Positions 40,279 through 45,548 of a DNA stretch of 45,548 nucleotides are shown here, in pieces (the stretch's first letter is position 1; the number at the start of each line of letters is the position of its first letter). Source of the DNA: Candidatus Uhrbacteria bacterium (GTDB taxonomy: Bacteria; Patescibacteriota; Patescibacteriia; UBA9934); assembly GCA_943359525.1 (NCBI GenBank), contig CALRHV010000007.1, forward strand, positions 1 to 45,548, read 5' to 3'. The notes under the pieces were generated by a model. That model worked only from the letters and a program-made list of their open reading frames with translations, was not told the origin of the DNA and ran no database searches. The position numbers and the translations under genes were made by a program.

Positions 40279-40306
40279 AAAATCCCAGCCGATCGGCTGG
40301 GATTTT
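40279..40306. terminator. Bidirectional terminator between pyrG and rpmA
   Basis: A 12-bp perfect stem AAAATCCCAGCC / GGCTGGGATTTT with a GATC loop supplies a T-run on each strand. It lies between the convergent pyrG and rpmA genes. Confidence 0.88.
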
Positions 40307-40314
40307 GGTTGCGA

Positions 40315-40608
40315 TTACGCGGTAACTTCCACTGCTGGCTTGATGGAGACGAAGGTGCGGAGCTTGAGCTTTCCAGTGAAGTCTGGCACGCGCTTTTTCA
40401 TGAAAGAGACTACTCCGTCTGCAACGGCGTAGAGTGTAAAGTCTTTACCGCAGCGTACGTTCTTTCCTGGATGTGCTTTGGTTCCACGTTGGCGAAGGAT
40501 GATTTCACCAATTTGAACCTGTGTACCATCGGAACGCTTGACTCCAAGGCGTTTTGCTTGGGAATCACGGCCGTTTCGTGTAGAACCTTGGGCGAGTTTA
40601 TGAGCCAT
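40315..40608 (-). CDS. rpmA: Large-subunit ribosomal protein L27
   Basis: A 97-residue ribosomal protein. The N-terminus [20 protein letters not shown] and [32 protein letters not shown] match L27, whose N-terminal tail reaches the peptidyl transferase centre. L27 is usually paired with L21 (rplU), which is not seen next to it. It is the only minus-strand gene among the core genes at this end. The start is the ATG at the conserved N-terminus. Confidence 0.96.
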   Translation of the reverse strand: MAHKLAQGSTRNGRDSQAKRLGVKRSDGTQVQIGEIILRQRGTKAHPGKNVRCGKDFTLYAVADGVVSFMKKRVPDFTGKLKLRTFVSIKPAVEVTA

Positions 40609-40728
40609 ACATTGGGTAAGTGCCGAGCGCCGATCACAGTGATCGGGGCGGCTAACGTGGGGTAGATTAGCCTAATTCCTAGGGAGCGTCAAGCACAGAC
40701 TGGGGCTATCCGTGGATGAAAAGTGGGG

Positions 40729-40734
40729 TATACT
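40729..40734 (+). promoter_or_regulatory. -10 box of the NifU-like gene
   Basis: TATACT ends 9 bases before the ATG at 40744. No -35 match was found, and an ATG-near start of transcription is suggested. Confidence 0.4.
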
Positions 40735-40743
40735 GTGAAAAGT

Positions 40744-40980
40744 ATGAGAAATGCGATTTTGGCTGCTTTGGAGGATATTCGAGGGAATTTGCGACTTCAC
40801 CGTGGCGGAATCGATTTAGTGAGCCTGGATGAGGATGCCGGGATCGTTACCTTGCGATTTACCGGTGCCTGCGCCGGCTGTGCGCTTTCGGACATCACGA
40901 TGAAGAAGGGGATCGAGGTGGTGTTGTGCGAACGGGTGCCGGGCATTCGGAAAATCCTTACCGCTGATTCTCATGCCTAA
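40744..40980 (+). CDS. NifU C-terminal-like iron-sulfur scaffold protein
   Basis: A 78-residue protein consisting of the NifU C-terminal (Nfu) domain. The cluster-binding CAGC is at 43-46 in GACAGCALSDITMKKGIE. It would carry an Fe-S cluster to target proteins. The in-frame start at 40723 precedes the -10 box and was rejected. It overlaps the next gene by 8 bases. Confidence 0.9.
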   Translation: MRNAILAALEDIRGNLRLHRGGIDLVSLDEDAGIVTLRFTGACAGCALSDITMKKGIEVVLCERVPGIRKILTADSHA

Positions 40981-41365
40981 AATTGCCGTCGAACGAAAGG
41001 GACGCGTCGCATCGCTGTTGAGCGTGCGATATTTTCGACTGTGCGTTGGGCTTTCCGCAGGTTTCATTGTGTTGTCGGTCGCGTTACTTCTCTGGCGCTT
41101 GTTTCCAGAAATCTACGGGAAGGAAGTGATCCCGTTGCATTACAATATTCACTACGGTGTGGATTGGACGGGGGCGTGGTGGCAAATTTTTGGATACCCG
41201 GCCGCGGGCGCTCTGCTGTGTGTGGTGAACACCGTTGTTTTACTCATGCTCGTGAAGCGCGAACCGATGCTTGCTCGCGTCGTCCTTGTTTCCACGGTTG
41301 TTCTTACGGGTTTTCTGTTCCTTTCTACCGTCTTCGTCGTTCTTATGAACATTGTGTATGGTTGA
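40973..41365 (+). CDS. Small polytopic membrane protein
   Basis: A 130-residue protein with three hydrophobic helices (about 22-45, 70-92 and 101-125). The loop PEIYGKEVIPLHYNIHYGVDWTG resembles DUF1648-type small membrane proteins, but the assignment is weak. It overlaps both neighbours by 8 bases (NifU-like upstream and mraY downstream), so it belongs to the cell wall operon. Role unknown. Confidence 0.68.
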   Translation: MPKIAVERKGRVASLLSVRYFRLCVGLSAGFIVLSVALLLWRLFPEIYGKEVIPLHYNIHYGVDWTGAWWQIFGYPAAGALLCVVNTVVLLMLVKREPMLARVVLVSTVVLTGFLFLSTVFVVLMNIVYG

Positions 41366-42422
41366 CGCTTTCGCAATCACAAAGATTCTCCTGCTTGGCA
41401 CCGCGAGTTTTGTGGTGGCGATTTGTTGGACGCCGCTTTTAACGCACGTCTTGTATAAATTTCGGCTGGGAAAGTCTATTCGGAGTGCGGTGACCGCGCC
41501 GATGTTTGCCAAGCTCCACGCAAAAAAAGCGGGTGTTCCAACTATGGGCGGTGTGTTGATCTGGGGAACGGTTGGTGCGATGGCGGCGTTTTTTTCTGCG
41601 TGCTATTACTTTGCGCCGACGAGCGCGCTTGGTGAATTACACTTTCTTTCGCGTTCGCAGACGTGGCTTCCAGTTGCCGCGCTTGTTGCTGCGGGAATTG
41701 TTGGGCTGGCGGACGACTTCATGAATGTGTTCAAGATTGGTTCACACGGTGGTGGTTTGCATGTTCGTCATCGTTTGTTGTTGTACGCGGTGGTGGCGGC
41801 GGTTGGTGCATGGTGGTTCACGGCGAAGCTTGGGTTTGATTCGTTGCACGTTCCGTTTGTTGGCGACGTTGTTGTTGGCGTTGTTCCGTATGCATTCTTT
41901 TTCATCGCTGTTATTGTCGCAACATCGTTTTCGGTGAATCAAACCGACGGTCTCGACGGATTGGCCGGCGGTACATTAGCAAGCGCATTCGGCGCGTATT
42001 CGTTAATTGCCGTCATGCAAGGCCGATACGACCTCGCGGCATTTTGTGCTGTGGTGATGGGCGCGTTGTTCGCATTCCTTTGGTTCAACATTTATCCGGC
42101 ACGATTCATTATGGGCGATACTGGTGCGATGTCGCTTGGGGTTACGTTGGGTATTGTGGCGATGATTACGAATCAACCGCTTTTGCTTCCACTCATCGGG
42201 TTTATCTTTGTTTTGGAAATGATGACGACTATTTTGCAGATAGGATCCAAAAAACTCTTCGGAAAGAAGATTTTCCTTATTGCGCCAATCCACCATCATT
42301 TTGAGGCGCTCGGATGGCCTGAGCCAAAGGTGGTTATGCGGTTTTGGGTGATTTCTTGGATTACTGCCGCCTTTGGTGTGCTGCTCGCGTTGCTCGACAT
42401 TGCAACGAATACCTCGCCTTAA
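41358..42422 (+). CDS. mraY: Phospho-N-acetylmuramoyl-pentapeptide transferase
   Basis: A 354-residue enzyme with about ten transmembrane helices that makes lipid I from UDP-MurNAc-pentapeptide and undecaprenyl phosphate. Signatures: AGVPTMGGVLIWG, LADDFMNVF with the aspartate pair, NQTDGLDGLAGG, FIMGDTGAMSLG and IHHHFEALGWPE. All catalytic residues are present. The start was moved from a TTG at 41352 to the ATG at 41358. It overlaps the previous gene by 8 bases and is followed after 4 bases by ftsW, the usual order in the dcw cluster. MurD is missing between them. Confidence 0.96.
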   Translation: MVDAFAITKILLLGTASFVVAICWTPLLTHVLYKFRLGKSIRSAVTAPMFAKLHAKKAGVPTMGGVLIWGTVGAMAAFFSACYYFAPTSALGELHFLSRSQTWLPVAALVAAGIVGLADDFMNVFKIGSHGGGLHVRHRLLLYAVVAAVGAWWFTAKLGFDSLHVPFVGDVVVGVVPYAFFFIAVIVATSFSVNQTDGLDGLAGGTLASAFGAYSLIAVMQGRYDLAAFCAVVMGALFAFLWFNIYPARFIMGDTGAMSLGVTLGIVAMITNQPLLLPLIGFIFVLEMMTTILQIGSKKLFGKKIFLIAPIHHHFEALGWPEPKVVMRFWVISWITAAFGVLLALLDIATNTSP

Positions 42423-42426
42423 TGGT

Positions 42427-43545
42427 ATGGCGTTTTTTGGAGGAATGCGAAACGCGGATCGAACATTCCTTGCGTTGCTTGGTGGGTTGGTGTTGCTTGG
42501 CCTGGTGTTGCTTGCGTCCGCTTCTGGTCCAACGGGTTTTGTGAAGTTTCACGACACGTATTACTTTTTGAAACATCAGATCATTTTCGGACTGATTCCG
42601 GGTACGATCGGATTCCTTGTTGCGAGCCGTGTGCCGTACACGACGTATCGACGATTTGCTGGAGTGATGTTGTTGATTTCAATCGTGCTTTTGCTCTCCG
42701 TCTTTATTCCTGGTCTTGGCACCGATCTTGGAACGTTCGCGCGGCAATGGATCCATATTGGCTCGTTTACCGTGCAGCCATCTGAACTGGTGAAGCTTAC
42801 GTTCTTATTTTACATCGCCGCATGGATGGAGAAACGTTCAGAACACGAGATTCGCGATGTGCACAGCGGACTTATTCCGTTCGCGATTGTGCTCTCCGTG
42901 GTGATGGGATTGCTGCTCCTTGAACACGACACAGGAACACTCGGCGTCATCGTGATTATGGCCCTCGGCGTGTATTTCTCCGCTGGTGCACCGTTTCGAT
43001 ACTTCGCGCTGTTCGGTGGCGCTGGCGTTGGGTTGCTTGGATTGCTTATTACGTTCTCCCCGTATCGTGCCGCGCGATTCATGACGTTCCTGCATCCTGA
43101 ACTTGATCCAAAGGGCGTTGGATATCATATCAACCAGGCCTTGCTTGCAGTGGGAAGTGGGGGATTCTTTGGACGAGGATACGGGCATTCGTTACAGAAG
43201 TTCCAGTATCTTCCAGAAGTTGCCGGGGATTCTATCTTCGCTGTCATTGCGGAAGAACTCGGATTCCTTTTAACGACGGCATTCCTTATTTTGTACGTTG
43301 GATTCATTCAACGCGGTTTCAAGATCGCTGCAGCTGCGAACGATGCATTTGGTCGATATCTCGTCGTGGGCGTGATGTCCTGGATTGGCGCGCAGGCATT
43401 TTTTAACATCGCCGCCATGGTTGGTGTGCTCCCAATTACCGGTGTGCCGCTGCCTTTGGTAAGCTACGGCGGAACCGCGCTTGCCGTAACCCTCACCGCG
43501 CTCGGCGTCGTCGTCAATGTCTCCTCGCACTCGAAGAACGTATAA
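42427..43545 (+). CDS. ftsW: FtsW/RodA family lipid II polymerase
   Basis: A 372-residue SEDS-family protein with about ten helices. Conserved segments: FLKHQIIFGLIPGTIGF, ARQWIHIGSFTVQPSELVKL, DTGTLGVIVIMALGVYFSAG, SGGFFGRGYGHSLQKFQYLPE, DSIFAVIAEELGF and the C-terminal TGVPLPLVSYGGTALAV. It polymerises glycan chains with a partner penicillin-binding protein during division. An in-frame ATG upstream at 42373 overlaps mraY. Its stop overlaps a TATAAT box before murG. Confidence 0.94.
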   Translation: MAFFGGMRNADRTFLALLGGLVLLGLVLLASASGPTGFVKFHDTYYFLKHQIIFGLIPGTIGFLVASRVPYTTYRRFAGVMLLISIVLLLSVFIPGLGTDLGTFARQWIHIGSFTVQPSELVKLTFLFYIAAWMEKRSEHEIRDVHSGLIPFAIVLSVVMGLLLLEHDTGTLGVIVIMALGVYFSAGAPFRYFALFGGAGVGLLGLLITFSPYRAARFMTFLHPELDPKGVGYHINQALLAVGSGGFFGRGYGHSLQKFQYLPEVAGDSIFAVIAEELGFLLTTAFLILYVGFIQRGFKIAAAANDAFGRYLVVGVMSWIGAQAFFNIAAMVGVLPITGVPLPLVSYGGTALAVTLTALGVVVNVSSHSKNV

Positions 43546-43546
43546 T
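43541..43546 (+). promoter_or_regulatory. -10-like box before murG
   Basis: A perfect TATAAT overlaps the ftsW stop and ends 6 bases before the murG ATG. It could give murG its own leaderless mRNA. No -35 box is evident and the match may be chance within the TAA stop. Confidence 0.35.
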
Positions 43547-43552
43547 GAAATT

Positions 43553-44641
43553 ATGAATCCCTCTGAACATCACATCGTCTTTACCGGAGGGGGCACGCTT
43601 GGGCCAGTAACGCCTTTGCTTGCGGTTGCGGCAGAATGGCGAAAACGTGATCCGCATGTGAAGTTTACGTGGATTGGCACGCCCGATGGTCCAGAACGTT
43701 TGGTAGTTGAATCTGTAAAGATTCCGTTTCTTGCGCTCTCTGCCCCAAAGTTTGATCGTACGCGGCCGTGGACGTGGATTATTGCGCCAATCCAGCTTTT
43801 GACAAGTACGATTCGTGCCGGACGAATGCTTGCAAGTCTTGAGCCGACCATGATCATGACGGCTGGCGCATATGTGAGTGTTCCAGTTGCCTTTGCTGCT
43901 GCGGTGATGCGGATTCCTTCCTGGGTGCATCAGCTCGATATCGTTGTTGGTTTGGCGAATAAACTGATGGCACCGTTCGCGAAACGTGTGAGTGTGACGT
44001 GGGAAGAAAACGTAGCGAGTTTTGGCGCGAAAAAAACATTTGTCGTTGGTGCGATGATTCGTCCGTTCTTGCGATTAGGCGATGCACAGATGGCACGTGA
44101 ATTGTTCGGTCTTCCGTCCACGAAACCAACGGTACTCGTCGTCGGCGGCGGCACAGGATCCGCGCGAATGAACGAACGATTCTCCGTGATCGGCCCGGAA
44201 CTCGTCCGTCATGCGAACGTGATTCACATTACTGGCCGAGGAAAAATGCTGAGCTCGCTCGAAACCATTGGCGATGGATATGTGACGAGGGAATTCATCG
44301 GCGAAGGCATGGCCGACATTTTGGCGCTTGCCGACGTGGTGGTGTGTCGTGCTGGAATGGGAACGTTGGCGGAGGTTGTTGCACTCGGAAAGCCAACGAT
44401 TATTCTTCCACTTGAAGGACAGCAAGAGGCCAACGCGAAAGCGCTCGAGGATCGGGGTGCAGCAGAAGTACTTAAACACGTCACGCCACAAACATTGCTG
44501 CAATCGATTTTACGATTAGTGGAAAACCCCGAACGTCGCGAGGCGTTGACGACGAAAGTTCGAACGGTGTTCCCAACGAATGGTGATGAACGGATCGTCC
44601 ACGAGGCGCTGAGAATATTGAATGAAGAGGCTGCGGGTTAG
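43553..44641 (+). CDS. murG: UDP-N-acetylglucosamine--MurNAc-pentapeptide GlcNAc transferase
   Basis: A 362-residue GT28 enzyme that adds GlcNAc to lipid I to make lipid II. The N-terminal glycine loop reads FTGGGTLGPVTPLLAVA, a CPR-type variant of the usual GGTGGHxxP. The C-terminal domain has VLVVGGGTGSARMNE, CRAGMGTLAEV (donor site) and ILPLEGQQEANAKAL. An in-frame start at 43517 overlaps ftsW; the ATG at 43553 was chosen. It follows ftsW and closes the cell wall set. Confidence 0.94.
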   Translation: MNPSEHHIVFTGGGTLGPVTPLLAVAAEWRKRDPHVKFTWIGTPDGPERLVVESVKIPFLALSAPKFDRTRPWTWIIAPIQLLTSTIRAGRMLASLEPTMIMTAGAYVSVPVAFAAAVMRIPSWVHQLDIVVGLANKLMAPFAKRVSVTWEENVASFGAKKTFVVGAMIRPFLRLGDAQMARELFGLPSTKPTVLVVGGGTGSARMNERFSVIGPELVRHANVIHITGRGKMLSSLETIGDGYVTREFIGEGMADILALADVVVCRAGMGTLAEVVALGKPTIILPLEGQQEANAKALEDRGAAEVLKHVTPQTLLQSILRLVENPERREALTTKVRTVFPTNGDERIVHEALRILNEEAAG

Positions 44642-44650
44642 CCGATTTTC

Positions 44651-44679
44651 TTGCGCTGAGCGTATTTTTCAACTATATT
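44651..44679 (+). promoter_or_regulatory. Promoter after murG
   Basis: TTGCGC (44651-44656), a 17-base spacer and TATATT (44674-44679), followed by a GGAGG ribosome site (44686-44690) 6 bases before the ATG at 44697. Confidence 0.6.
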
Positions 44680-44696
44680 TTTTCCGGAGGTGCTCA

Positions 44697-44855
44697 ATGC
44701 TTCGTTCATATCATCGTTCCAACCAGAAATACAAAGAAAAGCCAATAAACACGAGCATTTTGCTGGAAATGACCTGTGTACAAGTTTTGGGGACTTTTCT
44801 GCAAAAGATTCGACGTTCTTTGGCGACGAGATGTGTTAGAATTTCAGCAATATGA
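44697..44855 (+). CDS. Small 52-residue protein of unknown function
   Basis: MLRSYHRSNQKYKEKPINTS begins a basic 52-residue frame that I do not recognise. It is preceded by a -35/-10 pair with 17-base spacing and a Shine-Dalgarno GGAGG, and its stop overlaps the next gene's start (ATGA), a sign of translational coupling. It may be a leader peptide or a regulator of the membrane protein. No domain is visible, so the call rests on context. Confidence 0.5.
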   Translation: MLRSYHRSNQKYKEKPINTSILLEMTCVQVLGTFLQKIRRSLATRCVRISAI

Positions 44856-45331
44856 AAGACAAAAAATCTCAAACTAATAGAACGAATCAACTATTCCAAA
44901 TGGTAGGCATCGGAGTCGCCGCTGCCCTATTCTTTATTCTTGGCGGTATCGTCTTTTTCCATTTTACCGATCCCGTGATGCATTTCCAAAACGATACATC
45001 GGAGACCGCAGATGTGATTATGTTGTTACAAAATCATGATGACAATGGATTCTATCTTTCTCAAACGCTACACATCGAATCAGGAACGGAAATCAAAGAA
45101 AGTATCGGATTCGAGTCTGTTCGTTGTCTGTACGTGAATACGCAAGGCAGTGAGTACTCCAGTGTTTTTGATGCAGATCAGTATGATGTAAAAGACGGCG
45201 CACCAAAACGTACCTACATCGACGTATCGTCTCTTGTGAGTAGCGCATCAGCATGTCCGCTGGATCAAACCGAGTTTCAAGTAGGAGTTCGTAACCGTAC
45301 ACAGCTCTCCCGCGATAAGTGGCCAAAATAG
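44852..45331 (+). CDS. Single-pass membrane protein of unknown function
   Basis: A 159-residue protein with a basic cytoplasmic start, one transmembrane helix at about 17-38 (VGIGVAAALFFILGGIVFF) and an outside domain with two cysteines (CLYV and CPLD) that could form a disulfide. No family was recognised. It is coupled by four bases to the 52-residue gene upstream. The next gene is a mobile element. Confidence 0.68.
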   Translation: MKDKKSQTNRTNQLFQMVGIGVAAALFFILGGIVFFHFTDPVMHFQNDTSETADVIMLLQNHDDNGFYLSQTLHIESGTEIKESIGFESVRCLYVNTQGSEYSSVFDADQYDVKDGAPKRTYIDVSSLVSSASACPLDQTEFQVGVRNRTQLSRDKWPK

Positions 45332-45398
45332 GATATCAATCAATACGATGATAAGTTTTTTTGCGATAACGAAAAAGTAATATGCCAAACAAGCCCGG

Positions 45399-45548
45399 TG
45401 TGGAGTGGACCCCGTACACTAGACACACTTCCCCAGGAGGAGGGAAAATATCTACCATATGGGAAAGCACGTTGACGCAGCCGTGAAACAGGCTGCCCTC
45501 GAGGACATCAAGAATGGCATGAAGGTCTCGGAGGCCGCGGCGAAGCAC
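45399..45548 (+). mobile_element. Left end of an IS3-like insertion sequence (partial)
   Basis: The segment starts with TGTGGAGTGGACCCCGTACA and TAGACACAC, which resembles the terminal inverted repeat of IS3/IS150-group elements (TGGACCCC...ACTGGACAC). A strong GGAGGAGGG ribosome site and a transposase OrfA start follow. The element continues beyond the window, so its right end is not seen. Confidence 0.65.
45459..45548 (+). CDS. IS3-type transposase OrfA, N-terminal fragment
   Basis: Thirty codons are visible before the window ends. The sequence begins MGKHVDAAVKQAALEDIKNG and ends with SEAAAKH, the HTH of IS3-family OrfA that binds the terminal repeats. GC-rich codons and a GGAGGAGGG ribosome site differ from most genes of this window, consistent with transfer. 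The gene is cut by the window end rather than broken. Confidence 0.75.
   Translation, partial: MGKHVDAAVKQAALEDIKNGMKVSEAAAKH

Noticed and set aside
1-45548. tRNA or rRNA genes
   Set aside because: No cloverleaf or rRNA-like stretch was noticed on reading; a covariance-model scan was not possible here.

Overview
The window looks like a chromosome segment of a Patescibacteria (CPR) bacterium, most likely on the Parcubacteria side; this is inferred from content, not from a database search. Supporting signs are an S-layer type protein with the CPR-typical N-terminal YYYGYDGMRYTFPNEKTYF motif, an ECF sigma factor paired with a DUF5667 protein, PEGA and DUF2304 proteins, many glycosyltransferases, and -10 boxes sitting right against start codons. 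Ribosomal protein L9, L27, CTP synthase, MraY, FtsW and MurG form the core-gene part.

Layout: 1-1.2 kb GT4 glycosyltransferase; 1.3-2.8 kb HTH protein plus a DUF1704/MATCAP-like putative metallopeptidase; 3.0-8.9 kb ECF sigma, DUF5667 membrane protein and a 1346-residue S-layer-like protein behind a structured leader; 9-12.3 kb TPR protein, nested inverted repeats, XRE regulator and a secreted subtilase; 12.3-22.9 kb envelope glycan genes (SDR, GT2, DUF2304, two GT4, two GT-C-like membrane proteins, CDP-alcohol phosphatidyltransferase); 23-30.5 kb a GIY-YIG nuclease inside a palindromic-repeat unit, a HIT protein, a dTDP-rhamnose pathway and four consecutive GT2 genes; 30.6-33.5 kb small membrane proteins and a PEGA protein.

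The main discovery is at 33.5-36.0 kb: a complete diversity-generating retroelement (DGR). A 168-residue target gene ends in a variable repeat (VR, 33976-34106). A template repeat (TR, 34457-34587) lies 481 bp downstream. Over 131 aligned bases they differ at 18 positions, and every one is an adenine in TR. A DGR-type reverse transcriptase (GLPLGNLTSQ and YADD motifs) follows, and an Avd-like four-helix-bundle gene lies on the opposite strand between TR and RT. A run of ten G sits where the 5' ends of avd and RT overlap; with nine G both genes would gain ATG starts, so this is either a phase-variable switch or an assembly error. The DGR would copy TR RNA with adenine mutagenesis and rewrite the C-terminus of the target.

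From 36 to 45 kb follow an S41 protease, Nudix hydrolase, rplI, a coiled-coil paralogue of a gene upstream of the DGR, pyrG, rpmA (minus strand), a NifU-like protein, and a mraY-ftsW-murG cell wall cluster. The window ends inside an IS3-like insertion sequence. Several palindromic repeat families are scattered through the non-core part.
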